A stretch of DNA of 64,000 bases from JACVRW01 sp963739095 (GTDB lineage: Bacteria > Actinomycetota > Thermoleophilia > Solirubrobacterales > Thermoleophilaceae). Positions 25,542 through 35,319 of this stretch are shown in pieces (the first letter of the stretch is position 1; each line of letters starts with the position of its first letter). Under the pieces are notes generated by a model. The model saw only the letters and a list, made by a program, of their open reading frames with translations, was not told the DNA's origin and made no database searches. A program made the translations under genes and the position numbers. Location: assembly GCA_963739095.1 (NCBI GenBank), contig CAVTZF010000013.1, positions 1 to 64,000 of the forward strand, in the 5' to 3' direction.

Positions 25542-28175
25542 ATGAAGGGGGCTCTGCTCGGGCGCATCGTTCGCGCCGTCACGCGCCGGCCGCTGCTGGT
25601 GCTCGCGATCACCGGCGTGCTCGCGCTCGGCGGGGCCGCGCTGGCGCTGCGGCTCGAGCCGAGCGTCGCGACCGACACGCTCGTCAACTCGAGCTCGGAC
25701 AGCTTCCAGGCGACCGAGCGCTTCAAGCGCGACTTCGGCGACGAGGCGGTGCTCGTGCTGGTGCGCGGCGAGCTCACGCGCACGATCCTCACCCAGGACC
25801 TCCAGCGCGTGCTCCGGCTCGAGGGCTGCCTGTCGGGCAACGTGCCCAAGCAGGGCCTGCGCCAGCTTCCCGACGTGTGCCGCGAGCTTGCCGAGCTGAA
25901 GCCTGCGAAGGCGGTCTACGGGCCGGGCACCTTCATCAACACGGCTGCGACGCAGATCGCCGAGCAGTTCACGGCGGAGGAGCAGGCAAACCGCGGACAG
26001 GCGGCAAAGGCCGCTCGGGCCGCGCGGCGGCTGTCCCAGCGCCGCGGCGACCCCCCGGCGGAGCAGGAGCGGCTCGCCCGGGCCGCCTCGGAGGCCGTGC
26101 GCGCGCAGTTCATCCAGTCGGCGATCCAGCTCGGCCTGCGCTACGGCCTGACCGACGTGCCGCGCGTCGACGACCCGAGCTTCGTGTCGGCGCTCGTGTT
26201 CGACACGCGCGCCGGCGATGTGGGGGTGCCGAAGTCGCGCTTCGCCTACCTCTTCCCCTCCAAGAACGCGGCGCTGATCCAGGTGCGCATGCGGCCCGAC
26301 CTGAGCGAGGAGGAGCGCCGCCAGGCGATCGCGCTCATCGAGGAGGCCACGGGCGAGCGGGCCTTCCGGCCGCAGCAGGGGGCGCGCTACATCGTGACCG
26401 GCGTGCCGGTGGTGACAGAGGGGCTCGCCGACGCCGTGCAGAGCTCGATCTTCGTGCTGCTGGCCGCCGCGCTGCTGCTGATGGCGGCGACGCTCGCGCT
26501 CGTCTTCCGCTCGCGGCTGCGGCTGCTGCCGCTCGCGCTGGCGCTGGCGGCCGCGGCGATGACGTTCGGCGGTCTGTCGCTCGCGGGCGGCAGCCTCACG
26601 ATGGCCTCGATCGCCGTGCTGCCGGTGCTGATCGGGCTGGCGGTCGACTACGCGATCCAGTTCCAGGCGCGTTTCGACGAGGCGTACGCGCGCCCCGGCA
26701 CAGATGCGCGTGAGGCTGCCGTCAGGGCGGCGAGCGCCGGCGGGCCGACGATCCTGACAGCCGGGGTCGCCACGGCGGTCGGCTTCCTCGTGCTGCTGCT
26801 CTCGCCGGTGCCGATGGTGCGCGGCTTCGGCGCGCTGCTCGTGCTCGGCATCGCGCTCGCGCTCCTGTGCGCGATCTGCGCGGGCTTCGCCGCGCTGGTG
26901 CGCTTCCGCGCGCCGCGGCCGGCAGCCGCGCCGCGCCCCGCGCTGCTGAGCCACCCGCGCCTGGACGGCGTCCGTGAGTGGCTTGCCAACCGCTCCTGGC
27001 GCACGCTCGGCGTCGCGATCACCCACCCGCGGCGCGTGCTGGCGATCGGCCTCGCCGTCGCCGTGCTGGGCCTCGCGCTCGACACGCAGAGCGAGGTGGT
27101 CTCGGACGTGCGCGAGCTGGTGCCCCAGAACCTGCAGGCGCTCGAGGACGTCAACGCGCTGCAGGAGGAGACGGGCGTGTCGGGCGAGATCGACGTGACC
27201 GTGCGCGCGGACGACATCACCGAGCCCGCGGTGCTCGCCTGGATGACGAAGTTCCAGAACGGCGTCCTGCGAGCGCACGGCTATCGCCCGGGCAAGCGCT
27301 GCGGCCAGGAGAACGACCCTCCGGAGCTGTGTCCGGCGCTCTCGCTGCCCGATCTGTTCGAGACAGCCGGCAGCGGCCGCGAGCAGGTGCGCGAGCTGCT
27401 CGACGCGGTGCCGCCCTACCTGTCGCAGGGCGTCGTGACGGCCGACCGCCGCACCGCCAACCTCGCGTTCGGCATCCGGCTGATGCCGCTCGACCAGCAG
27501 AAGGAGGTGGTCGACGACATCAAGGAGCGCCTCGACCCGCCGCCCGGAGTGGAGGCGTCCGTCGTCGGCCTGCCGGTCCTGGCCGCGGAGGCGAACGGAG
27601 CGCTCTCGTCGCCCTGGCGCCGGGCCCTGACGCTGCTGGCCGCGCTCGCCGGCGTCTTCCTCGTGCTGCTGGCGGTGCGGCGCTCGGCGCGCGAGGCGGC
27701 GGTTCCGCTGATCCCGATCGCGCTCGCCACCGGCTGGTCGGGGCTGATCCTGTTCGTGCTCGGCCTGCTGCCGGGGCCGCTCGAGGTCGACCTCAACCCG
27801 ATGTCGGTCACGCTCGGGGCGCTCGTGATCGCGATCACCACGGAGTTCAGCGTGCTGCTCTCGTCGCGCTACCGCGAGGAGCGCGAGGGTGGCGCCGGGC
27901 CGGCGCGCGCGATCGAGCTCGCCTACGCATCAACCGGCGCCGCCGTGCTGGCGTCCGGAGCGACCGCGATCGCAGGCTTCGCGGCGCTGATCGCCTCGGA
28001 CATCCGCATGCTGCGTGACTTCGGCATCGTCACGGTGGTCGACCTCGGCGTGTCGCTGATCGGCGTGATGATCGTGCTGCCGGCCGCGCTGATGTGGGCG
28101 GAGCAGCACGGGCCCTTCCGCGTGCGTGACCTGCTCGCGCTATGGCCGCGGCGGACACAGGCGGACGCCCAGTGA
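25542..28175 (+). CDS. RND/MMPL-superfamily transporter
   Basis: An 877-residue exporter with two repeats, each made of one helix, a large extracytoplasmic loop and five or six helices. The first repeat has VLPVLIGLAVDYAIQFQARF, the sterol-sensing-like core of MMPL/HpnN proteins; the second has ALVIAITTEFSVLLSSRYRE. It follows the Mce operon on the same strand and is GTGA-coupled to the next gene, so it likely moves a lipid (MmpL- or hopanoid-like) in concert with the Mce importer. That link is inference. The substrate is unknown. Confidence 0.9.
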   Translation: MKGALLGRIVRAVTRRPLLVLAITGVLALGGAALALRLEPSVATDTLVNSSSDSFQATERFKRDFGDEAVLVLVRGELTRTILTQDLQRVLRLEGCLSGNVPKQGLRQLPDVCRELAELKPAKAVYGPGTFINTAATQIAEQFTAEEQANRGQAAKAARAARRLSQRRGDPPAEQERLARAASEAVRAQFIQSAIQLGLRYGLTDVPRVDDPSFVSALVFDTRAGDVGVPKSRFAYLFPSKNAALIQVRMRPDLSEEERRQAIALIEEATGERAFRPQQGARYIVTGVPVVTEGLADAVQSSIFVLLAAALLLMAATLALVFRSRLRLLPLALALAAAAMTFGGLSLAGGSLTMASIAVLPVLIGLAVDYAIQFQARFDEAYARPGTDAREAAVRAASAGGPTILTAGVATAVGFLVLLLSPVPMVRGFGALLVLGIALALLCAICAGFAALVRFRAPRPAAAPRPALLSHPRLDGVREWLANRSWRTLGVAITHPRRVLAIGLAVAVLGLALDTQSEVVSDVRELVPQNLQALEDVNALQEETGVSGEIDVTVRADDITEPAVLAWMTKFQNGVLRAHGYRPGKRCGQENDPPELCPALSLPDLFETAGSGREQVRELLDAVPPYLSQGVVTADRRTANLAFGIRLMPLDQQKEVVDDIKERLDPPPGVEASVVGLPVLAAEANGALSSPWRRALTLLAALAGVFLVLLAVRRSAREAAVPLIPIALATGWSGLILFVLGLLPGPLEVDLNPMSVTLGALVIAITTEFSVLLSSRYREEREGGAGPARAIELAYASTGAAVLASGATAIAGFAALIASDIRMLRDFGIVTVVDLGVSLIGVMIVLPAALMWAEQHGPFRVRDLLALWPRRTQADAQ

Positions 28176-28906
28176 ACGAGCAGGACCGCTTCGAGGACCT
28201 CGGGGGATCCAACGGATCCGGCAAGAGCGTCGGCGAGCGCCTCGCCGAGCGCGACCGCAGCCACCCGGAGCCGGCCGGCCCGCCAGAGCGCCCGCGAGCG
28301 ACCAACAAGTACGCCTGGGCCGTGGGGATCGTGTTCGTGATGATCCTGAGTGTGTTGCTGTTCGTCGAGACGTTGCCGAACAGCGGCGAGTCGCTCTTCG
28401 GCCCGAAGCCGGGCTCGCGCCTGAAGGCGTTCGCCGCTCCGACCGCGCTCGGCAACCTCGAGGGCGACGCGAACGTCTGCCAGAAGGAGCCCTGCCCGGA
28501 CAACGCCGGAGAGGTCCCTGCCTGCGACGTGCGCTCCGAGGGGGTCGTGAACCTGTGCGAGCTGCGCGAACGGCCGCTCGTGCTCACCTTCTTCTTCGAC
28601 CGCGGCGCCGACTGCGAGCCGCAGGTCGACCGCACCGAGCGCGTCAAGGACAGCGTGCCGCAGGTCCAGTTCGCGACCGTCTACTTCAGCCGCAAATCGC
28701 GCGACGAGATCCGGCGGATCGTCCAGGCGCGCGGCTGGACGCAGCCCGTGGCGGTCGACCATGATGGTGCCGTGGCCAATCTGTACGGCGTCGGCGGCTG
28801 CCCCACCACGATCTTCGCGCGCGCGGGAGGGCGGGTGGCCGACGTCGAGCTCGGCAATCTCACCGAGAACCAGCTGCGCGCCAAGGCGGAGCGGATCGCG
28901 CGGTGA
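28172..28906 (+). CDS. membrane-anchored redoxin-like protein
   Basis: A 244-residue protein: a polar 45-residue cytoplasmic start, one helix (YAWAVGIVFVMILSVLLFVE), then an extracytoplasmic thioredoxin-like domain. The redox site is unusual: LTFFFDRGADCEPQVDRTE has a single Cys instead of CxxC, as in peroxiredoxins. The cis-Pro loop is VGGCPTTIF with a second Cys before the Pro. A Cys-rich insert (VCQKEPCPDNAGEVPACDV) precedes it. GTG start in GTGA overlap with the RND gene. It may handle thiols of the Cys-containing Mce C-termini; this is inference from proximity. Confidence 0.78.
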   Translation: MNEQDRFEDLGGSNGSGKSVGERLAERDRSHPEPAGPPERPRATNKYAWAVGIVFVMILSVLLFVETLPNSGESLFGPKPGSRLKAFAAPTALGNLEGDANVCQKEPCPDNAGEVPACDVRSEGVVNLCELRERPLVLTFFFDRGADCEPQVDRTERVKDSVPQVQFATVYFSRKSRDEIRRIVQARGWTQPVAVDHDGAVANLYGVGGCPTTIFARAGGRVADVELGNLTENQLRAKAERIAR

Positions 28907-29559
28907 CCACCGAGCTCGATCTCGAGCTGCGCGACGGCTGGATCGAGCCCGAGCTCGCCGAGGAGTTCCCCGCCCTGCGGCTCGTGCATGCCGCGCTCGC
29001 CGCCGAGCCGGGTCGCTCACCACGCGAGCTGAAGGAGCGTCTGAGCGGGCTCGCCGACCGCTACACGGGCGCGAAGGTGATCCACATGCGCCAGGACTCG
29101 GTGCCATGGGCCTACCGCGTCTTCTCGCGCCAGGTCGGGATCGACCCCGACAGCGACCGCACGCCGGTCGAGGCGATCGCGCTCGAGCGCCTGCGCCATG
29201 GCGGCCTCAAGAGCGAGAACCTGCTCGACGACGCGCTCACGGTGGCGATCTCGGAGACGGGCGTGCCGATCGTCGCGCTCGACACCGAGCGCGTCGAGGG
29301 TGAGCTCGGCCTGCGGCTGTCGCGTCCCGGTGAGACGCTCGGCGAGCTGCGACCGCTGTCCCGCTCTCAGATCGTGATCGCCGACGAACAGCGGCCGGTC
29401 GCGATCGTGCTCGGCGAGGCGGCGCCCTATGCGGGCGTCACGCCCGCCTGCCGGCACATGACGCTGTGTGCCCTGCAGGTCAAGGGCGTGCCGCGGATCA
29501 GTGTCGAGGAGGCGCTGTGGACAGCGGCCGAATGGCTTTACACTGGCCGCAGTGGCTGA
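28903..29559 (+). CDS. B3/4 (tRNA-editing-like) domain protein
   Basis: A 218-residue protein matching the B3/B4 domain of the phenylalanyl-tRNA synthetase beta subunit as a stand-alone protein (COG3382 type): DSVPWAYRVFSRQVGIDPDS, ALERLRHGGLKSENLLDDAL, PIVALDTERVEGELGLRLSR, RHMTLCALQVKGVPRISVEE. Stand-alone B3/4 proteins are suspected trans-editing or aminoacyl-binding factors, but none is well characterised to my knowledge. GTG start overlapping the previous stop. Co-transcription with an RND/redoxin pair is odd and unexplained. Confidence 0.85.
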   Translation: MTTELDLELRDGWIEPELAEEFPALRLVHAALAAEPGRSPRELKERLSGLADRYTGAKVIHMRQDSVPWAYRVFSRQVGIDPDSDRTPVEAIALERLRHGGLKSENLLDDALTVAISETGVPIVALDTERVEGELGLRLSRPGETLGELRPLSRSQIVIADEQRPVAIVLGEAAPYAGVTPACRHMTLCALQVKGVPRISVEEALWTAAEWLYTGRSG

Positions 29560-30034
29560 GGTCCTGATCAGCCCTTCGCTGGCGCCGACCACGCCTGCGG
29601 ATGAGCGTTCGGCGCGGCGCACGCTGCGCGAGCAGGTGGCGAGGCTCGAGACGGAGCTGTCCGAGCTCTTCTGCTCGTCGTGGCCGCGCGGCCCGAAGCA
29701 GCTGCCGCTGGACTGGGAGGTCGGCGGGCGGGGCGGGCCACGTCTGCTGTCGCTTGCCGAGCTCGAGGAGCTGCGTGACGAGCTGGCGGTCCGCGTCTCC
29801 GAGGCGCGCCGGGCGCTTTCCGACCGGACCTGGCTCGAGGAGCAGAACCGCAGGCGAATCGAGGAGATGCTGCTCGAGCCGGAGGCCCACCACTGGGAGC
29901 ACGTGTCGAGCGAGGACATCGGCGAGCCGGGTTGCTGCCACTGGCACGTGCGCCCGCGCTGGGGCATCCTCGGCATGCTCCTCGACTGGTGGCGCGTGGT
30001 GATCTCGTCCGGCTGCCCATTACCGACTGCCTGA
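29552..30034 (+). CDS. conserved hypothetical protein
   Basis: A 160-residue protein with a long N-terminal amphipathic helix (RRTLREQVARLETELSELF), a second helix (LEELRDELAVRVSEARRAL), and a distinctive C-terminus CCHWHVRPRWGILGMLLDWW then SSGCPLP. The run of Trp, His and Cys near the end looks conserved and could bind metal or nucleic acid. GTG start at 29552, eight bases before the upstream stop. I recognise it as a recurrent unannotated protein in this bacterial class but can give no function. Confidence 0.7.
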   Translation: MAEVLISPSLAPTTPADERSARRTLREQVARLETELSELFCSSWPRGPKQLPLDWEVGGRGGPRLLSLAELEELRDELAVRVSEARRALSDRTWLEEQNRRRIEEMLLEPEAHHWEHVSSEDIGEPGCCHWHVRPRWGILGMLLDWWRVVISSGCPLPTA

Positions 30035-30535
30035 ATGGGAAGGCGAAGCCGCAAGCGCGGCGGAGAGACGACGCGCGCGGAGCGCGATGCGGTGCGCCGC
30101 GAGCGCGCGCGCGAGGGACCGGCGGAGCGCCCGCGGCCACGGCCGCGCCCGGGCCGGGCGGGGCGGGGCGAGCGCCCGCGCGCGCCCTGGGGCAGCTTCC
30201 CGCTCTCGGAGCTCGTGATCCTGCTCGGGCTCGTGCTGATCGTCTGGGGCGGGCTCAGCGGCGAGGACGGCGAGCAGCGGCTCTTCGCGGGGCTGGTGAT
30301 CGCCTCGCTCGGCGGCGGTGAGCTGGCGCTCCGCGAGCACCTGGGGGGCTACCGCTCGCACACCACGTTGCTCGCCGGCGTGGCTGCTTTCGTGGTCGTG
30401 ACGATCGTCGCGCTCGGGCTCGGGCCGGTCAAGCTCTGGCTGCTGCTGCTGATCGGCGCCGCGGTGTTCGCGTCCGCGTTCTACGCGCTGCGCACGGTCT
30501 TCAAGAGGCGCTCCGGCGGAGTCGGCTTCCGATAG
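30035..30535 (+). CDS. small membrane protein with Arg-rich N-terminus
   Basis: A 166-residue protein: about 50 residues of Arg/Pro-rich cytoplasmic tail (RRSRKRGGETTRAERDAVRR), then four hydrophobic segments (ELVILLGLVLIVWGGL, LFAGLVIASLGGGELAL, TLLAGVAAFVVVTIVAL, KLWLLLLIGAAVFASAFYAL). The ATG directly follows the previous stop. No recognised family. The basic tail could bind nucleic acid or acidic lipids. Confidence 0.65.
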   Translation: MGRRSRKRGGETTRAERDAVRRERAREGPAERPRPRPRPGRAGRGERPRAPWGSFPLSELVILLGLVLIVWGGLSGEDGEQRLFAGLVIASLGGGELALREHLGGYRSHTTLLAGVAAFVVVTIVALGLGPVKLWLLLLIGAAVFASAFYALRTVFKRRSGGVGFR

Positions 30536-30548
30536 CGTGCCCGCGGCG

Positions 30549-31013
30549 ATGAACGAGCGCCGCCTCCGGATCGCGGGCATCCACCACATCACGCTGCTCT
30601 GCACGGACGTCGAGCGCTCGCTCGACTTCTACCGCAACCTGCTCGGCATGCGCGTGGTCAAGCAGACCGTGAACGAGGACGACCGCGCCGCCCGCCATCT
30701 GTTCTTCGGCGACGAGGAGGGCCGGCCGGGCACGCTGATCACATGCCTCGAGTACCCCGAGCTGGACGAGGGCGTCGTGGGCCGCGGTTCGACGCACCAC
30801 TTCGCGCTCAACGTCGGGTCGGAGGAGGAGCTCTCGGGCTGGCGCGACTACCTCGTCTCCCGGGGCATCCCGGTCACAGAGGTGCTCGACCGCAAGTACT
30901 TCAAGTCGGTCTACCTGCGCGACCCGGACGGCCACATCGTCGAGCTCGCCACCGCCGGTCCCGGGCTCACCGCCGACGAGCCGCTCGAGGAGCTCGGCAG
31001 GCGGCCGGTGTAG
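30549..31013 (+). CDS. VOC-superfamily (glyoxalase/extradiol dioxygenase-like) protein
   Basis: A 154-residue protein with paired beta-alpha-beta-beta-beta modules. Metal ligands are visible: GIHHITLLCTDVERSLDFYR (His), STHHFALNV (His), and DPDGHIVELAT (Glu). The pattern resembles ring-cleaving hydroquinone dioxygenase halves and fosfomycin/glyoxalase-type proteins; the reaction is not assignable. ATG at 30549 chosen; a GTG at 30537 is in frame. Last gene of the long plus-strand series; a strong hairpin follows five bases after the stop. Confidence 0.85.
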   Translation: MNERRLRIAGIHHITLLCTDVERSLDFYRNLLGMRVVKQTVNEDDRAARHLFFGDEEGRPGTLITCLEYPELDEGVVGRGSTHHFALNVGSEEELSGWRDYLVSRGIPVTEVLDRKYFKSVYLRDPDGHIVELATAGPGLTADEPLEELGRRPV

Positions 31014-31017
31014 CTCT

Positions 31018-31045
31018 GGCGGCCGGACCCCGAGGTCCGGCCGCC
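31018..31045. terminator. bidirectional GC hairpin terminator
   Basis: Perfect 12-bp stem ggcggccggacc / ggtccggccgcc around the 4-nt loop ccga, lying between the convergent VOC and mIHF genes. No T tract on either side, as is usual for high-GC actinobacteria. Confidence 0.75.
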
Positions 31046-31064
31046 GTCGCTGTCGGCACCGGCC

Positions 31065-31445
31065 TCAGGCGGCAGTCAGGACGCCCGCCTCGTCGTGGGC
31101 GTCCTGCTCTGCGCCGGCCGGCGCATTCTTCGCGGTCAATACCGAGGCGAGCGCCAGCCGTTGGCGCTCCGTCAGCGTCCCCACCTGCTTGTTCTCGGGA
31201 ACGCCCAGCGAGACGAGCAGTCTCCTGCAGCGGGTACGACCCCAGCGCTTCTGGCTGATCAGCAGATCGCTGATCGACATGCTGTGTGCCTGCCAGGGAC
31301 AGCTGAGCACGACCTCGGCCGCAGAGAGCTCGCCGCTTGAGATTCGACGCTTCATCCCAGCTCGGGCGAGGCGTACGCGGTTGGCGTACTCCAGCGCCCG
31401 AAGATGCTGTTCTTGCCCAGCGTCGATCGCTGCCGACTTGCCCAT
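31065..31445 (-). CDS. mihF: actinobacterial integration host factor-like protein (mIHF)
   Basis: A 126-residue nucleoid protein of the mIHF type, unrelated to the HU/IHF fold. A helical N-terminus (ALEYANRVRLARAGMKRRIS) is followed by LSAAEVVL, then SISDLLISQKRWGRTRCRRL and LLVSLGVPENKQVGTLTERQ, corresponding to the helix-two-turn-helix DNA-binding core of mycobacterial mIHF. A C-terminal Ala-rich tail of about 20 residues extends it. Good SD (GGGGGAGG) just before the ATG. Its presence is a strong actinobacterial marker. Divergent from pyruvate kinase. Confidence 0.9.
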   Translation of the reverse strand: MGKSAAIDAGQEQHLRALEYANRVRLARAGMKRRISSGELSAAEVVLSCPWQAHSMSISDLLISQKRWGRTRCRRLLVSLGVPENKQVGTLTERQRLALASVLTAKNAPAGAEQDAHDEAGVLTAA

Positions 31446-31689
31446 CAGACCTCCCCCGCACTACGTGCGAATCTTCTAAGCGGATGCAGTTCCCCGGCGG
31501 CCCGGCGTTCGGCTGGGCCGCAGGTCACTTAAGCCGCTCTCGTCACGAGCGTCAACAAGGAACCGACCCACTCTGTCGCTAAGAGCGGGGTTTTTCTGGG
31601 GCGCCAGGTTTGTACGGATCCCGACGAGGGAAGGGCCCGGCGCGAGCCGCGCCGAGGCGTTCCAAGGGCGACGGGTATGTTCTGTCGAG
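31446..31689. other. divergent intergenic region mIHF / pyruvate kinase
   Basis: A 244-bp gap, noticeably less GC-rich than the flanking genes. It contains the SD for mIHF, a short stem cgctc/gagcg near 31534-31550, and a run of five T after gcgggg (about 31585-31597) that looks like an orphan terminator for plus-strand transcription. No ORF or RNA family is recognised. Confidence 0.35.
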
Positions 31690-33086
<1,397 letters not shown>

Positions 33087-33102
<16 letters not shown>

Positions 33103-33662
33103 CCGCGGCGGCGCTCGCGGAAGGCCCTTGCCTTCGCGAGGTTGCCGCACTGGTCCATCCGGCACCAGCGCCCGGAGCGGTTCTTCGTGCGGTCGTAGAA
33201 GGCCCACTCACAGTCCTCGCGCGGGCAGGCCTTGAGCCGCTCCCAGCTGCCGTCCGCGACCGCGGTCGCGACGATCGCGAGCAGCTGCGCGAGCGCGCCG
33301 TCCACCCCGCCGGCGGCGGGGACGAGCGCGGGCTCGTCGGCGGGGCTGAAGCTCACGCGCACGCCGGTGTGCGCCGCGGCGCGCTCGAGCCGCTCGACCT
33401 TGTCCTGGCCGAACTCGAGGCCGTTGTTGCGGAGCAGCAGGGCGCGCAGCCCCTCGCGGACGTCCAGGGCGCGGCGCAGGTCGGCCGGGCCGACGCCCTC
33501 GCGCGTGCCCATCAGCTCGCGGCCGGCGAGCCAGGCGCGCAGCGCCTGCGGGCTGTCGAGCTCGTCCTCGCCGTTCTCGAGGTCGATCGAGTTGACGAAG
33601 CGCTGCACGAGCTGGAGTGGCTCCGGTGCGGTCTTCTCGGGAGGTGACTCGCCTGGTGGCAT
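33087..33662 (-). CDS. CGNR zinc-finger / ABATE-domain protein
   Basis: A 191-residue putative stress-type transcription regulator. The N-terminal ABATE domain (FVNSIDLENGEDELDSPQAL, LRRALDVREGLRALLLRNNG) is followed by the C-terminal zinc finger: CPREDCEWAFYDRTKNRSGR and WCRMDQCGNLAKARAFRERR, with CxxxxC and CxxxxCGN ligands. An inverted repeat lies in its promoter, suggesting autoregulation. The target genes are unknown. Confidence 0.88.
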
Positions 33663-33686
33663 TCGCTAACCGCTGAATGAGTTTAG

Positions 33687-33703
33687 CCGGTTGACAGAAC
33701 CGG
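33687..33703 (-). promoter_or_regulatory. inverted repeat in the CGNR promoter (candidate operator)
   Basis: Perfect ccggtt-gacag-aaccgg (6-5-6), centred about 33 bp upstream of the CGNR start codon. Downstream of it on the minus strand is TAAACT (about 33680-33685), a possible -10, which would put the repeat in the -35/spacer region where a bound protein represses. Binding by the CGNR protein is inference. Confidence 0.4.
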
Positions 33704-33734
33704 TAAAGTGGCTTTGATGGTTACGGCCAATTCG

Positions 33735-34205
33735 TCAGTCGAGCGGCATGAGCTCCGGCCCCTCGGCCTTCGCGAAAATCAGCGAGCTCTGCAGGCGGGC
33801 TACCTCGCGTCGCTCGGTGAGCGCCCAGACCACGTCGCGCAGATGGTCCATGTCGCGGACGGCCACATGGATGATGAAATCCGTCGTTCCGGTCAGCGCC
33901 ATCACACGCAGCGTCTCGGGCGCCTTGCTCACGTCCTCGAGCAGCGTCTCGATGGCTCCGCGCCCGTGCGCGGCGCGCTGCTGAATCGAGAGGATCGCCT
34001 CCATCGGCCGGCCGATCGCGGCAGGGTCGACGTCGGCGCGGAAGCCTCGGATCACGCCACGGGCACGCAGCTCGCGCACGCGCTCGAGGCAGGTGGACGG
34101 CGCGATCCCGACCTTCGCGGCCAGGGCTTTGTTCGTCTGCCGCGCATCGTTCTGCAACTCACGCAGGAGAGCGCGGTCAACCGAATCAAGTTCGCCGACA
34201 TCCAC
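33735..34205 (-). CDS. Lrp/AsnC-family regulator
   Basis: A 156-residue amino-acid-responsive regulator: N-terminal HTH (LDSVDRALLRELQNDARQTN then IAPSTCLERVRELRARGVIR) and C-terminal RAM ligand domain (VMALTGTTDFIIHVAVRDMD). GTG start. Divergent from azlC-azlD with a gap of about 55 bp, the arrangement seen for AzlB in Bacillus, so it probably controls branched-chain amino-acid export. Confidence 0.92.
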   Translation of the reverse strand: MDVGELDSVDRALLRELQNDARQTNKALAAKVGIAPSTCLERVRELRARGVIRGFRADVDPAAIGRPMEAILSIQQRAAHGRGAIETLLEDVSKAPETLRVMALTGTTDFIIHVAVRDMDHLRDVVWALTERREVARLQSSLIFAKAEGPELMPLD

Positions 34206-34261
34206 TGAAAGGCAAACGATATCCGGTGAGATACCTCGTTCTCCATACAGCCGCTAGCGTC

Positions 34262-35014
34262 ATGCGCTTTGTGGAACCGACGCCGAAGCAAGCGAAGAAG
34301 CCCTCCGCCTACGCCGCCGGCGCCCGCGCGATCCTCCCGCTTTCCCCGGCCGTGCTCCTGTTCGGCGCGTCGTTCGGCGTGCTCGCGCGCTCGGCCGGCT
34401 TCGACCCGGTCGCCTCGATAGTGATGAGCGCGACGACGTTCGCCGGCTCGGCCCAGTTCGCCGTTCTGTCCGTGTTCGCGGCGGGCGGCACGGTCGTGGC
34501 GGCGGTCGCCGCCGCTGTGCTGCTCAACGCCCGTTACGGGCCGATGGGGCTCGCGGCCGCGCGCAGCTTCCGCGGCGGGGCCGCCCGGCGCGTGGCTGAG
34601 TCGCAGCTGCTCGTCGACGAGAGCTGGGCGGTCTCGCAGGACGGCGGCCGCTTCGACGTCCGCCGCATGCTCGGCGCGGGCCTCGTCCTGTACGCCGGCT
34701 GGGTCGGCGGTACCGTGATCGGCGTGGTTGCGGGCGGCAGACTCGGCGACCCGGCGACGCTCGGCCTCGACGCGGCCTTCCCGGCGCTGTTCTTGGCGCT
34801 GCTCGTGCCGCTCGTCCGCAACCGGCGCGCGTTGGCGGCCGCGCTCGCGGGCGGCGGCATCGCACTCCTGCTCACCCCCTTGACGCCCGCCGGCGTGCCG
34901 GTGATCGCGGCCACCTGCGGCGTCCTCTTCGGCCTGCTGCCCGAGCGCGGCGAGCGCCCGGAGCGGGCGCGTGCGGACCGGCCGCGGGCGATCTCGAGCG
35001 AGGCACCGTCATGA
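34262..35014 (+). CDS. azlC: AzlC-family branched-chain amino acid exporter, large subunit
   Basis: About 250 residues with five to six helices. Family motifs: ILPLSPAVLLFGASFGVLAR, SATTFAGSAQFAVLSVFAAG, LLNARYGPMGLAAARSF, and DESWAVSQ. It forms a two-subunit exporter with AzlD. The ATG at 34262 is preferred; a GTG at 34226 would add 12 residues. ATGA overlap with azlD. Confidence 0.92.
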   Translation: MRFVEPTPKQAKKPSAYAAGARAILPLSPAVLLFGASFGVLARSAGFDPVASIVMSATTFAGSAQFAVLSVFAAGGTVVAAVAAAVLLNARYGPMGLAAARSFRGGAARRVAESQLLVDESWAVSQDGGRFDVRRMLGAGLVLYAGWVGGTVIGVVAGGRLGDPATLGLDAAFPALFLALLVPLVRNRRALAAALAGGGIALLLTPLTPAGVPVIAATCGVLFGLLPERGERPERARADRPRAISSEAPS

Positions 35015-35319
35015 GCGCCGCCTGGACGGCGGTGCTCGTCGTCGGGCTCGCCACCGTCGCGATCAAGGCGGCAGGCCCGGTGCTCGCGGGGGACCGCCAG
35101 CTGCCGCAGCGCACCGGGCGCATGGTCGTGCTCGTGGGCCCGGCACTGCTCGCCGCGCTCGTGGCGACGCAGGCCTTCGCCAGCGACGAGGAGCTCGTGT
35201 TCGACGAGCGTGGCGCCGGGCTGCTGGCGGCCGCCGGGGCGATCGCGCTCAAGGCGCCGCTGATCGTCGTCGTGCTGGTGGCGGCGGCGGCCGCCGCGCT
35301 GCTCAGGGTGGTTAGTTGA
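35011..35319 (+). CDS. azlD: AzlD-family transporter small subunit
   Basis: A 102-residue protein with three to four hydrophobic segments (TAVLVVGLATVAIKAAGPVL, MVVLVGPALLAALVATQAF, LIVVVLVAAAAAALL), matching AzlD in size and position. Coupled on both sides: ATGA with azlC and TTGA with the downstream DMT exporter. Confidence 0.92.
   Translation: MSAAWTAVLVVGLATVAIKAAGPVLAGDRQLPQRTGRMVVLVGPALLAALVATQAFASDEELVFDERGAGLLAAAGAIALKAPLIVVVLVAAAAAALLRVVS

Noticed and set aside
25170..27278. 702-codon open frame on the minus strand
   Set aside because: Antisense to mceF and the RND gene. His/Arg/Gln-rich nonsense composition and no start signal, whereas the plus frames have clear families.
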